DNA from: Bombardia bombarda
Lineage: Eukaryota > Ascomycota > Sordariomycetes > Sordariales > Lasiosphaeriaceae
Direction: 5' to 3'
Assembly (NCBI GenBank): GCA_030512295.1
Contig: JAULSR010000004.1
Location: 3,032,171-3,096,170, forward strand
DNA: 64,000 nucleotides
Under the pieces are notes generated by a model. That model did no database searches. It was not told where the DNA came from and worked only from the letters and a program-made list of their open reading frames with translations. A program made the translations under genes and the position numbers. Every line of letters begins with the position of its first letter. Within the stretch, counting starts at the first letter, position 1. Shown here one piece after another: positions 34,207-45,821 of the stretch.

Positions 34207-36661
34207 TTATCGTGAATAGTAGTAGACCTCCTTATCAAAGTCCACATCGCTTAGCTGATCTGCCGTCCTCTTATCGTCCGGGACAATTTCACTCCGCAGT
34301 TGCATAGCCTGTGCTAATAGCGCCTCGCCTTCAATCGTATTTCCCAGCCTCTTTAAGAGGTTTCCTTTCATGAAGGCTGAGCGAGCAGTTTGAGGCTTGT
34401 ACCATCTTATGTCGCCATAGACCTTGAGGCTCTGGTCCAGAAGAAGACTGGGCCTCAAAGATTAGTATATGACAAATTTGAACATGCCTTCACACCTACA
34501 TAGCTTCTTGCTCCATTCCTGGTCGGGCCACTAGAAGTCGCTCTGCTAGGCAGTAACAGGCATCCGCGGTAACGTAGTGGTTGTCGCCAATGGTGGACCG
34601 AAAGACTCTCAGAGCCCGCCGATAGAGGTCGATTGCCTCGTCTGAAGCTCCCTGTGTGCGGCGAATGTTGCCGAGAGCATGAAGAACCTTTCCAGATCTG
34701 GCCAGAATCCGTTATCAGTATTTCTGGATCCTTGAAAACGAAGTTTTATGTAAGAACAGATGTTAAACTTACACCATTGAGCTCACCGAGTCTTTACCAA
34801 ATTTTTCTTCTCGAGCATTCAAAACTGGAAGAAGTATGCTCTCGCCCTTCTCACACTCACCCCGCAGTGAGTACATAATTGCAAGATGTATGGCAGGCCA
34901 CTCCTGCCTTATCTTGGTGTCGATAGGGTCCATGTCACCTTGGATGGCCGCCTCGAAAGCGTCGTATGACTGAAGCCATGACATAATGGCCGTCTGCTCT
35001 TGGAACTTGTCGCGCATGTAGGCCATCGCTGATTCGTTGTAAGCATCGGCAAGTTGTACTGCATCATCAACCCTATTCCATTTTTCCAATCGCTCTGTAA
35101 TTAGCACGATCATGCATCGAAGATGCGCGAGAGCACCGGGACTATTCGTCTCGATGCAAGATACTGCTTTGTACTGATGGCTCTGAGATAACAGTCGGCT
35201 TAGTGTCTCGTCCTCCTGGAACATCTCTTTGGAGAAGTTTTCCAAGATATCAAATGCCAAGGAAGCATAGATGTCGACTTTATCGACATGTGCTCTTTCA
35301 ATCATGTTCCTTGTGACTTGTACTTAGCATTTATACAAAAACTGATATGAGTGCCGATGGTACTTACCATGCCACCTCATTGAATAAAGCAGCGCTTGTC
35401 ACGGTTGGTTTAAACTCTCCGGATGTAATGCTCTCGCCAAACACTGCCCTCAACTGCTCAATGTGTGGGAACAGCTGTTCGCACTTGCGAAACCGCCCGA
35501 CGTGGTTGCGATCATCGAACGAGATGAATGGCCACGAATTTGACAGGAGAGTGATTGTTGCCTCAAAGACTGCAGATCGCTTGTCATTTGAGAGCCGTTC
35601 ACGCACCGCGTCCTGGACAAGTCGGTGAATGCGAAGGTCACAGTGTTGCGTGTCCCATGAAACCAAAGACCTTTCGACTAGCTCTGTGCGGGCTTTGGTG
35701 TAGGTAGACTCGGAGTCAGGATAGTCAGGTAGCTTCACGTTCTTCGTGTCCTTAAACAAGATGCTCTCCTGGATTCGATCAGGGTCAAGAAACGATAGAA
35801 CTCGTAGTAGAGCCATTGAAGGCTTTGAGAGTACCTCCAGCATCCATACGTATGGTGCGGTGTAGCGATGATGGCCTCCCAAACCAGCGTGTCTGTCCTG
35901 AATGGCCTTGGAGTCCTCGGTGTAGATGGCAAGGAACTCTTCAAGTTTCAGATGGCTGCGTCGGATGGTACTTCCAATCTGAGTAAGGGCAAGTGGCAAG
36001 CCACCTACGATCTTGGCAATGTTGGTGCACAGTTCCAAACTATTAGCCTCATGCTCGCGTCGGGATAATGACAAGAGGAATTTGCTTGCATCTCCCGGTT
36101 CAAAGGGGCCTAGGTCTATGCTGAGAGTCGGTGAAAGCAATGAGCCTTTGGGTGGAGGGTTCCTGGTAGTTACAATAACGCAACCTTCTCCAGTGTCTGG
36201 CAAAATGTTTGCCAGTTCATCCAAATCATCAAGATTGTCCAGAATGAGTAGCCATGAGGCCTCCTCGTCGGCTTTGGGAGTGTCTTGGTTGGCAACCATC
36301 AGCGGCTTCGACAACCATGCTTTGACAATCTCCCGACAGGCAACATCGTCATTGGGGCTGGATTTGTCCAGAAGATCGAGTGCTCGAGCTATCTCGGTGT
36401 GGCCACAATCCAGCTTTTCGTTGGTATCCGCATTGACCCAAAATATCGCGTCGAACTTAGATGTGGCGGAAGAGGCGTACTGGATGGCGATCTCAGTCTT
36501 TCCCATCCCACCCGGCCCAGAGATAACAACGGTTTTCAGGACCTTGCATTCCTGGTTGGGGGCTGTACCAATTCTCCACTGCCAGAAAAAAAGACAGCGT
36601 CAATCTGATGCAGAACATCCTGTCTTTCAAAGAAGTTGGGATTCGGTGTGCTTCCGCTCAT
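34207..36661 (-). CDS. NB-ARC/TPR STAND protein (fungal NLR-like)
   Basis: Read leftward, the gene has an NB-ARC ATPase followed by tetratricopeptide repeats, the layout of fungal NLR-like signalling proteins in incompatibility and self/non-self responses. Visible motifs are the P-loop GPGGMGKTE, Walker B-like LLILDNLDD, GCVIVTTRN and GGLPLAL. Exons end and restart at 35368/35309, 34773/34697 and 34500/34453 (introns of 58, 75 and 46 nt), and TPR-like helices fill the last three exons. In front of the P-loop the frame changes beside a run of seven A on the plus strand (36586-36592). One added base makes the coding length a multiple of three, 758 residues from the Met at 36661. The usual N-terminal effector domain is not recognised. 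The true start may be further upstream (for example 36802), so this end is uncertain. Confidence 0.78.
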
Positions 36662-37025
36662 CAGGTAGATGGGAAGACGAGCTCTTCTGCTGGGTGGGGC
36701 AAAGTCGGCAAGGCTGCCGAGTAGAGGTGCCTGGTCTAATGGGCTGTAAGTATTGGGTAATAGAGTTGACGGCCTGGGAACGTTGCTCACGAGGGGTATC
36801 CATCTTTCGTCCTGACAAAGGGTGTTAGGACTTTGGCACGCCGAACTAGGATCGCAAAACAAGTACAGAGTAGTTGTCGATGACCTGACGAGCAGAAAGT
36901 GATGGAAATGGGGTGCTCTTATTTCAGAACTGAAAGGCAGATGTCTACAATGATGAGCTTGCAAGGGGAAAAAAGCCTGGTCTAAGTTCAAGTCCAGCCG
37001 GTTTACAGGCTTCAACTTATACCTA
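36662..37025. other. Upstream region of the NLR-like gene
   Basis: The minus frame stays open up to 37153 and could hold missing N-terminal exons. The residues just before 36661 (PPSRRARLPIYL) look like the linker that precedes NB-ARC domains, but no start or splice site can be fixed. Confidence 0.35.
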
Positions 37026-37622
37026 CACTCCAACCCTGGTTTAATTGTTAGTTTGGTACAAAGCAGGGGGTAGTTATAGGTAAAAGACAGGGGCTGACAG
37101 CTAATTGCTGAGGCTGATTGGCGCCATAGAAATACAACTAAATTACATACCAAGACATGAATTTGTACTGCATATAGGTAAAGAAAAGTGTATTCAAATG
37201 TCGTCTATGTAGTCTAAAAAAAGAGCCCAAAAACGGCCAAGTCGGAACCAAAAAAGCTAGCCAAATCGGGAAGTCAATAGCCAGTATAACTACCCTGAGC
37301 CCTCTTTTGACTACCCTGAGCGTTGACTAACTAGCTAGCTGATTTGAATGACTGTCAGTTCAAATTGACTGATTTTAACCGATTTCCACTTTGATCGGCG
37401 CCCTTAAACAGTCGAAATCAGTCAAAATCGCCTAAAAAAAATGAGAAAAGTGAGGCTTTTGGTGATGATTTTGGTGGTCAGATGAGCAATACTAACCAAG
37501 ACGGATTTTTCGTTGTTCAAGTTGGCTGTACGGGCTGAAAATTATATAATTGGCTGATGACCCCGGGCCGGGACCCCAGTCAAAAAAAGAACCAAACTAA
37601 CAATTAAACCAGGGTTGGACTG
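37026..37622. mobile_element. Miniature inverted-repeat element, TA target (MITE 1)
   Basis: The ends are 34-bp inverted repeats with two mismatches: 37026-37059 begins CACTCCAACCCTGG and the complement of 37589-37622 begins CAGTCCAACCCTGG. A TA dinucleotide flanks each side (37024-37025 and 37623-37624), as for Tc1/mariner and pogo elements. The 597-bp interior has no open frame long enough for a transposase, so it is non-autonomous. It sits between the NLR-like gene and the OPT gene. Confidence 0.88.
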
Positions 37623-37624
37623 TA

Positions 37625-38395
37625 GTAATGTAGGCGGCAAACGAGAAGATTGAAATCCATGCGGCCAATTAGATGTGGCTGCAGGCCCAACTCCCAGTCA
37701 CAGTGAATTGAGATACGGTGTCTGATGTCCGTCCCCCGCTCCTCGTAGCTTGTGTAACGACTCAAGTTGCCCGCTCATTGGCCATGAAAGTGCATTCCTG
37801 CCCCCTTACATGAAGTGGTAGGCACCCGCGCCACCACAATGGGCTGGTCACTCGCATCTCCATACAGCATTTCATCCGCCAGCTCCATGTCTTACCTACA
37901 TTGGCCTGGAATGAAATCTGCTGTGGGAAAATTGTATCACAAGGCACCTCGCACTGTGAGAAGCCGTCACTGAAACCGGACTCAATTATTCAATAGTGTA
38001 GTTCCACTATTTAATAGTGGTCTGAGCTTTGCCAACTGGCAACCCACCACCCGCCTGGCAACCTGATTGCCTCCCCACCTAATTTTGCAGCGCTTGTTAT
38101 CCACAATCCGTAAATTGCCCACACCGGATTTTTTTCTGCTACCTACCTACCAAGTGCAACATTGCAGCGATTTTACCCGCCTTGCTACTGCAGCCAAATT
38201 CCGGGCGGCCACATACAGGGCGGTCAGGGGGGCATGTGCCGGGCAGTCAACAATTCCACTACTAAAGACCTACGTAGTCAGGTACTTACTCACTGGGCCT
38301 GGAAACGCTCAAAAAGGTGCTAAGTGCGTGGCCCGAGCTTAAAAGGCGGTCAAATCTATTTTTAAGGTGGTGGGTCTAGGACGGCAGACTTGGTG
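37625..38395. other. Intergenic region between two MITEs
   Basis: No gene is seen. A short palindromic pair around ACTATTTAATAGT lies near 38008-38020. Confidence 0.5.
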
Positions 38396-38397
38396 TA

Positions 38398-38668
38398 CGG
38401 AGGTTGGGGCCAAAAGTGTTTACCCTTGTCAAAGTCAAGCGGATTAGGTAAGACAGTATGTAGAAGCTGTAAAACCGTTATCAATTATAGGGGGAGACTG
38501 CTAAATATTAGTTTCAGCCTCGCTATAATATAGTGCTTACTCGTTATACTGAGATCTTCACAGCGGCGTAATGGCACAGTTTGGATAAATGCGTCGCTCA
38601 GAATTTCTTTCACTATCCTACCTAAGGCGATAAACTGACAAGGGTAAAACTTTTGGCCCCAACCTCCG
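38398..38668. mobile_element. Miniature inverted-repeat element, TA target (MITE 2)
   Basis: A 271-bp unit with about 33-bp inverted ends, beginning CGGAGGTTGGGGCCAAAAG on the left and the same on the complement of the right end. A single-base gap is the only difference I see. TA dinucleotides flank it at 38396-38397 and 38669-38670. It has no coding capacity and its ends differ from those of MITE 1, so it is a separate family. Confidence 0.85.
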
Positions 38669-38866
38669 TAGCTACACCTAATCTTTGCATCTGTGCCAGT
38701 GTGGTTGGCTCCGTACGTTTACCTTACCCAGCACAAAACACCGACTGAGTCACTAGCCTAACAACGAAAAACTCATGTAGTTTCACCACTGCAAGTCAAA
38801 CATGAATCCGCTTCTCTGGCTCTGGAAAAAGCTGCCTAAAAGCCTTTTCTCCAACAAGCCGCAGCA

Positions 38867-41188
38867 ATGTCGCAAAGCTATGGAGCGACTGGGACCAGCG
38901 CAGACCAGGACCCTTCCGCCCAGTCGTCCCGCGGGGAAAGTCCCGATACCCAGCTGCTGAACAGTACATCACCAATTGAAAAGACGTTTTCCTTGAGGGC
39001 AATTATAGCCGGCATAGCTATCGGAACTCCAGTGAGCTTTGCCAGCATCTACTATGGCCTCCAGGCTGGTCAGACCAACTCAATGCCCCTCCCATCAGCC
39101 CTCCTGGGGTATGCAATCATGAAGCCTTTCGCTGCATTCATGTCAACGCCCTTCAGTCCGATGGAAAACGTTCTCACAATGACGGTGGCTGCCTCCATGG
39201 GTGGTATTTCCATGACAGCTGGGCTCTGTGGCATTATCCCCGCTTTAGAATACCTGCTCACGTCGGACGATAATGGACCACTCACATTTACCACACTCCA
39301 AGTTATCCTCTGGTCACTCTCTGTGTGCTTGTTTGGCATTGTCATCGCGACCCCATTTCGTGAACATTTTGTTTCGAGGTCAAATCTGCGATTTCCCACC
39401 GGAACAGCTAGTAAGCAATTGGACATTTATCCGGCCTTGTCCTGCCTTTTCCCATTGAATCTATATTAATATGTCTTTATGGAATAGTGGCTGCAGTCAT
39501 AAGCATGCTTCACAGAAGACCTGAAATCATGGCAAAAATCAAGCATCAACAACAACAAACTGGGAACGTGCAAGATTTCACCCAACAAGTCGCTCCAAGT
39601 CCAATATCTTGCGATTCAGCGTCCGACGTGACAACTGAAAGCAATCATGATAACCTACTGCCTGACAATACAAGGTATCAGCCACTCACAAGAATGATGA
39701 GATCTGCCCCAGTGGTTCTTTTCACACTGTCCTCGCTATTGGTATGAGTGCTCTACACCACTATCGTCATGTCAAATGGTACTCCCAAACTAACTCAGAA
39801 TCTCTATCCAGTCTCTGCTCACAAGCTTGATCCCCGGGGCCCAGAGACTTCCAATCTTCGGTTCGCATTTGGCCCAGAACTGGGCGTGGAGCATAGACTT
39901 ATCTCCAGCATATGCTGGCTATGGCATGATCATGGATCCGCTGATAACAGCTCACATGCTCCTTGGAGCTGTACTTGGCTGGGGAGTACTATCGCCATTA
40001 GCAAAGTACAAGGGCTGGGCTCCAGGGCCCGTCGAGGACTGGGATACTGGAAGTCAAGGGTGGATCATATGGGTTGCCTTGGGTGTTATTCTCGGCGACT
40101 CACTCGTTGGCATTTGCTGGATTGTCTTTGGGTTACTTCTTAATCGAGACAGAAAGCGCATGAAAGAATCTCAGACGCCCATTTCGGAACATGTATTCGC
40201 TTCCGACAATGTTTCCCTCACCTCATCTGAACGGGCTTCTCTGCTTCTTGACAGCGACAGACGAATCAGGTCTATCAACCTACCGGACACTGTGAAGGAA
40301 GAAGGTCTTGGCTGGAAGACTATTGTTTCATGGCTGCTAGGTGGATCTCTATTTTGCTTCCTTGCAACATGGTATCTTTTCCACGGTCTGCTCACGTCCT
40401 GGCAAATAATTCTTTCCATCTTGATCATAGCTCCATTGGGCTTGGCAAGCATTCGATCAATGGGAGAGACCGACAACTCCCTAGCATCAAGCTTAGGTTT
40501 GTGCTCCTGCTATCATGATGATATCACCAAAATCTTGACTAACATTCTGTCAGGCAAGGTATCTCAATTCGCATTCACGTTATTTATCCATCGCTCCAAT
40601 CCAAATGCTGCCGTTGCTTCTCTCCTAGTTGGCGGTATTGCTGAAGGGGGAAGCTACCAAGCAAGCGATGTCATGGAACACCTCAAAACTGGAAACCTTG
40701 TCGGGGCATCTCCTACTGGTCTGTTCTACGGCCAAATCATTGGTTCGGTTCTTGGCGCTATCGGCAGCAGCTGTATCTACAAGCTATTTACGTCGACATC
40801 AACGCTGCCAAACAAGACCTTTCCGATCCCAAATGCCCAGCTTTGGCTTGCCACAGTTCATTTGATTTACGGAAAGGGTTTACCTATTGGATCTTTGAAG
40901 TTTGCTCTGGCGGGTTTCATCATATCTGCCGCTTGCGCCATGGCGAGGATGGTTTTGATATCGAACAAGAAGAGCTGGGGCTGCTACATCCCGAGTGGCA
41001 TAGCTATTGGAATCGGAATCTACATTCTTCCTGCCTTCACAATTTCCCAGGCCGTTGGCGGGTTCGCCCATTATCTCGCTACGAGTCATTTCAAGACGGG
41101 CGAGCTGGCTGTCATCACTGCTGCGATAGCCCTTGTGCTTGGGAATACCATGATCAACATGTTATTCATGGCAACTCTACTTCTATAA
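38867..41188 (+). CDS. OPT-family oligopeptide transporter
   Basis: Four exons (38867-39410, 39488-39741, 39812-40496, 40554-41188; introns 77, 70 and 57 nt) give 705 residues. The N-terminal cytosolic tail precedes the family blocks SLRAIIAGIAIGTPVSFASIYYGLQAGQTNSMPLPSALLGY (segment starting near residue 42), RFPTGTAMAAVIS, and the later FGSHLAQNWAWSID and YAGYGMIMDP. More than twelve hydrophobic helices are present. OPT proteins bring peptides, glutathione or metal chelates into the cell by proton symport. The region AVASLLVGGIAEGGSYQASDVMEHLKTG is typical of this fungal subgroup. The C-terminus stops shortly after the last helix, slightly early for the family. Confidence 0.88.
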
Positions 41189-42154
41189 GCTTGTGGATTG
41201 GTTCATTCAATGGCACTGGAGGTTATTGTGGAGGGAATTCATGGCTACTTTGTGAAGGTACCTACAGTTAACGTCAGACTTTAGCATGAATGCTTTTCCC
41301 CATGGGGAGCGGTGACAATTTAGGCAGAGGTGTTTTCCCCACAATCGAGCTCACCTCTGTTATACACGTAGGTAGGCGAACCGTGATGAATGGTATTGGT
41401 TAAATTCAGCAATTTATCCACAACCTATAGAGTTTGACCTCACAAGACACAGTGTACCTTGAGAAGGGCGAATTATTAAACATCAACATGAAACCAGGTC
41501 GTTGCTCCATTTGCTTTAATATTCACGGATGGTCAGATCCCAGTTAAATGACATGGGTCTGGGGACACATCAGCCAGACCACGGGGCCTATGTAAGAGCA
41601 AGGTTTCTCAACAACTCGGCTCCAATTGCCGAGGTACCTGGACGATTACACGTCTTCTACTCGCCGGGCGCTCTGCTTCTGTCCGCTGATCTACATGTCT
41701 CCAGTTCTACAGCCGACCCATCAACGGCATAGATCCCAATGAACTGCGGGGTTCCAAAGATTGCTCCATGTCTTCCATTCCGTAATCCGGGAACGCAAGG
41801 TACACGTTGAGTAAAGATGGAGGGTATAATGAACACGTAAGGAAGAACCAGCGCCTACCACCATGTTGCAATCTATCTTTCGATTACAACAAAATGAGCA
41901 CACCAGCTCGGGAGAACGGAACGATCATCATTTGTTCATATTCTGAAATGAGAACTGGTCACTGGGATAGTGGCAGCTGCTAGCCTCCTCCCATCTGCCC
42001 GGACCTGGGGTAAAAATGTGTCATGATCATGTTCGTGAAATGATATAAAGAGGTATGCCCGTCTAAGAAATGTCAAAGCTTTGAGGAAACCTTGTATGAA
42101 CACCTTAGATCAGCCTCTATTTAACCCTGAAGTAACAGTCACCAGCAGATCAAC
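41189..42154. other. Intergenic region
   Basis: No gene is supported between the transporter and esterase genes. A TATAAAG-like element (GATATAAAGAGG) lies around 42041-42052, about 110 bases before the esterase start. Confidence 0.5.
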
Positions 42155-42973
42155 ATGAAAGTCTCCATTGTCGCCTTCCCGCTCCTCGCTGGCCTTGCAA
42201 GCTCGAGTCCTCTTGAGCTTACAGAACGCCAATCCTGCCCCAAAATCCATGTGTTTGGAGCGCGTGAGACCACGGTGCCACAAGGATATGGTACTTCGCA
42301 GGGCCTTGTCAATATGGTCACGTCGGCATATGCTGGTTCCACCAAGGAGGCCATTGTCTATCCGGCTTGTGGTGGCCAGAGCAACTGTGGCGGTGTCAGT
42401 TATGACAACTCTGCATCGCAAGGAACAGCAGCTGTTGTCAAGGCTGTCAATGCTTTGAACGCGCGTTGTCCCGAGACCAAGATTGTACTTATTGGATACT
42501 CGCAGGTGAGTTCATCCACAACCCCAACAACATTGACCTTTACTTAAACTCCCCAGGGCGGCCAAATCATGGACAACGCTCTATGCGGCGGCGCCGGTGC
42601 TACTCTAACCGGTGCTCCCCTTGCCGCCGTCAAAGCCGCGATCTTCATGGGAGATCCTCACAACAACGTGGGACTGCCATACAACGTGGGCACCTGCAAG
42701 AACAAGGGCGTAAGATCAGCTTCCTCATTCCAAACCTACCATGTAGACTATTTACCGGTAACTAACATGGGACAATATCAACTTTAGTTTGCTGCTCGTC
42801 CAAGCGGCTTCCAGTGCTCCCCAGCAAACACATCCATCATCCAGTCGTACTGCGACTCGACCGACCCCTACTGCTGCAATGGCAACGATGCCAACTCCCA
42901 CCAGCAATACGTCAATAAGTACGGATCGCAGGCTCTGACTTTCATCAAGAAACTGCTCGATGCTGCTGCTTGA
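42155..42973 (+). CDS. Acetylxylan esterase, carbohydrate esterase family 5
   Basis: Three exons (42155-42505, 42557-42709, 42788-42973; introns 51 and 78 nt) encode 229 residues. A signal peptide of about 17-18 residues precedes the mature start. The catalytic triad is visible: S116 in GYSQGG (split by the first intron), D194 in STDPYCC and H206 in NSHQQY. CPKIHVFGARETT and YPACGGQSNCGG match acetylxylan esterases of the CE5 family better than cutinases, which have a different segment there. Paired cysteines for disulphides are retained. The enzyme should remove acetyl groups from xylan outside the cell. Confidence 0.92.
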
Positions 42974-43846
42974 AGGCAATGCCAGAAACAAAGCACTGAA
43001 GATTTCCTGGAAGACGTGGTTCCAAAAATGTACCGATAGCGTGTATATAGGCAGGAAGATGACAGCAAACAGTACATACCAGTCAAAATACCTGAGTGTT
43101 CCAATGGCATTACCCTCGTTCGAGTTAGAAAACTCTTATTACTGGATGTAGAATAAGATGGTATATAAGGGATACATCAGTACCCCCTGTAAGAGAACTC
43201 CTCGTGCGGAAGCGCGGTGTCATGTTCACACAACAGCCTTATGTTATGATGAAACTAACCCTTTTACCTCTCTGGATTACCATTTTTCCTTCTCAGCCTC
43301 TTCATGCGTAACTTCTCTTCCAGCTCGTCCATTCTCTGCAGCCCATTCAAACACGGTTTCCCACCAAACAAAATCTTCTTGCTTTGGCTCTCCCGTCAGT
43401 TAGCACATCAATCACCAATAGGCTCATCTAGTCCGCTGCTTCGCAAAAGCCAAATGAGTTCTGAAGCACTGAGAGTAGACTGCAATTTGGGCAGTTGAGA
43501 AAAGGGGCCGGTCGTGCCCGATATATCACCACCGTGTCAAATGAGCAGTCGTTTTCTGGGATAGAGCTCGCCGTAGCGAATGAACGGTCAGTCCTTGCCA
43601 AGAACAGACTGATTGCAGATAATATCGAGCAACCCAGAAAGGTGTGTGCGATTCCAGCCCAGAGCATAGGACTGCTTGCGATGGCTCTCTCTCAGAATGC
43701 TCTGGAAACAGCTGGTATGAGGTCAAACGATGGTGCATGATGGTGTCAGTCTCACGGATGGGGCTAGAAACATCTCAACAAGATCCATGATTCTAGGGCA
43801 TGCATAATGTTGCATGTCTTAGTATTAAAATGGGGTCCGATTGTCC
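42974..43846. other. Convergent 3' intergenic region
   Basis: Frames of 60-80 codons occur on both strands around 43300-43740 but show no family features. I call no gene. Confidence 0.5.
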
Positions 43847-45106
43847 TTAATTCTCCTTCAAAAGAGACCCTTCTTTGATCGGCTCAAACACCCTATTGAA
43901 CATGACGGGCGGTGGTACTTCGTCCTGATTCCAGTATAGCATGCCATATCTCAACCAATGAGCATAAGTTCCCTGCACATCATCTGACCCGATATTCTTC
44001 TTCCAAAAGGATCCAAGTGTATCACCCATGATCCTGACAATAATACCAGTTGCCAGCTTGAACCCAAAGCTCTTTCCTAAACATGTCTCGACAATCTCCC
44101 GTGCCAATCCTTGATCATCATTTTCAGGCTCGCCATTCGTGGGGAGATGGAGTGACATGAGTTCAAAAGCTCTCCTCCCATCCCACGCAGTGAACTGGTT
44201 GATCAGCTGGGCCCCAACCATGAACTCAATTACATAGACATGGTTCGCGGCATAAGCCGGTCCATTCCAACTATCCTCCTTATCTACAAGCCCCATGACC
44301 ATTGTCATGACTTGTCCTTGAATGATGTAGTCTGTCAACATCTTACTCGTTTGATCCGGCCCATATTCGATACCGTCTTCGACGAATGATAGACTCTGGC
44401 CCATCATTCCCACTCCCTTCAAAAGGGGGTGGGCGTGGAGACCATGGGTACTGGTTTTTCCTTCCCACAGAGCAAGAAACAGACGATGACAACGGGCAAA
44501 GAGGGGGTTGTCTCGATTGGAAGCGAGGAAGTAGTTGCACAGAGTGCGTTGTTGCGGGTCATTGCCGTCGTATGACAACACTTCGTAAGGCGAGTCAGGG
44601 TTTCCGATGGTCTGGTTCCATAGCCGGTCGAGATCGCCGATCTGCATCATGCCCGCGTCGGCATAAACACCACCGTACCGCAAGAGGAGCGGGAACCGGA
44701 CGAGATCAGAGGTGTGCTGGGCCGAGAATGCACCGGTGATGGTGCCTTGGGTGAAACAAGATGGGAAAGTATGTGGATCATGGATGTCGAGGAAGTTGGA
44801 TATGTTCAGTGGTGATCCTGGTAGCTTGTCCACGACACGGATGGTCCAGCCAAGCTTTGACAAGCGACGATGCCAAGTCCGTATGTTGCGCTGGTTGTGA
44901 GCGGGCATGCGTTGAAAGCCAGTGTCCCAGAAGAACCATATGTTTTTCTCAGAAGCAACAGCGGCGGGATGTAAGAGGTCGTTATCAATCTCTGAGGTAG
45001 GACGCAGGTCGAGTAAAGAGGGTGGAAGAAGATGCATCCCTATGGGAAGATGATACTGCAATTGAGTTTCCATTGTTCCAAAGTGATAATGAGGAAGCGC
45101 GATCAT
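43847..45106 (-). CDS. GT32/capsular polysaccharide synthesis-type glycosyltransferase
   Basis: An intronless 419-residue protein. The segment NIWFFWDTGFQRMPAHNQRNIRTWHRR and the core HTSDLVRFPLLLRYGGVYADAG, with GDLDRLW after it, match fungal proteins with the capsular-synthesis / DXD sugar-transferase fold. The canonical DxD is read as DAG in the VYADAG position, as in this fungal group. The Met 33 bases downstream (45073, METQLQYHLP) is the more usual family start. No signal peptide is visible, so the site of action is unclear. It is the last protein gene before the AT-rich repeat block, and its coding sequence shows no RIP damage. Confidence 0.85.
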   Translation of the reverse strand: MIALPHYHFGTMETQLQYHLPIGMHLLPPSLLDLRPTSEIDNDLLHPAAVASEKNIWFFWDTGFQRMPAHNQRNIRTWHRRLSKLGWTIRVVDKLPGSPLNISNFLDIHDPHTFPSCFTQGTITGAFSAQHTSDLVRFPLLLRYGGVYADAGMMQIGDLDRLWNQTIGNPDSPYEVLSYDGNDPQQRTLCNYFLASNRDNPLFARCHRLFLALWEGKTSTHGLHAHPLLKGVGMMGQSLSFVEDGIEYGPDQTSKMLTDYIIQGQVMTMVMGLVDKEDSWNGPAYAANHVYVIEFMVGAQLINQFTAWDGRRAFELMSLHLPTNGEPENDDQGLAREIVETCLGKSFGFKLATGIIVRIMGDTLGSFWKKNIGSDDVQGTYAHWLRYGMLYWNQDEVPPPVMFNRVFEPIKEGSLLKEN

Positions 45107-45586
45107 AGGTCTGTGGTTGTGGTTGGTATGCTCGTCTTGGCTGTCAGTGCCACCGATTGCGACATGTAATAATCGCAGTGCGTTCTAAACAGAGTTGTGC
45201 ATGCAATAGGAGGGAGCAATGTACGAGTTTTATAATAGGGAGCGGCGCCAATTTAAGAGAGTCCTAATGAAGCCAACGGTACAAGTGGGAGAATGCGCCA
45301 AGGAGAATAATTCATTATGAATCATTATGAATTACGGTGCTAGTATACCAGGTGCTCAGACCAGTTGTTACGCGGGCGCGTCCCCAACACCCGCCACCCC
45401 CCCTAGTCTTAGGTGCTTAGACCAGTTATTACGCGGGCGCCTCCCTAAGACCCGCCACCCCCCCTTACCAATTCCCGCTAACTAATCTAAGAACCGATTA
45501 AAAAAACCCGCTTTTAAATATAAAATAAAAATTCACCTTTTTAAGGTTCGGGTTATAAGCTTACGTAGCCCCTAAATAGAGCTATA
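45107..45586. repeat. Boundary region with a diverged tandem duplication
   Basis: Two adjacent units of about 57-60 bases (about 45353-45409 and 45411-45468) share GACCAGTT, TTACGCGGGCGC and ACCCGCCACCCCCC. The second has C-to-T and G-to-A changes relative to the first. A short palindrome around ATTCATTATGAAT lies at 45311-45332. No gene is seen. Composition turns AT-rich from about 45480. Confidence 0.6.
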
Positions 45587-45821
45587 TATAAGGACATCGG
45601 ACATCCCTAAGCACATGCTAAAGCATCCCCAAGCACATGCCAATTATCCTACCAACTGTGTATATAAGCAGCGGCCCTCGCCCACCTTCCGTTGCGAGGG
45701 CCAGGTTAAAGTCTTACGCCAATACTAGTCATTGCTTGCTTTCCCAACTATCTTCATTGCTCGCTTACCCAGTTATTTTCATTGTAACCACCTTAATTAG
45801 GCATACTTACCTTCTCTTACA
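45587..45821 (+). repeat. 5' LTR of the gypsy element
   Basis: 235 bp. It carries a GTTGCGAGGG block and a TATATAAGC-type TATA element, with fewer RIP changes than its partner at 51128. Confidence 0.9.

Noticed and set aside
43304..43740. Overlapping 60-80 codon frames between the CE5 and GT32 genes
   Set aside because: Both strands are open over the same bases and neither shows a domain.
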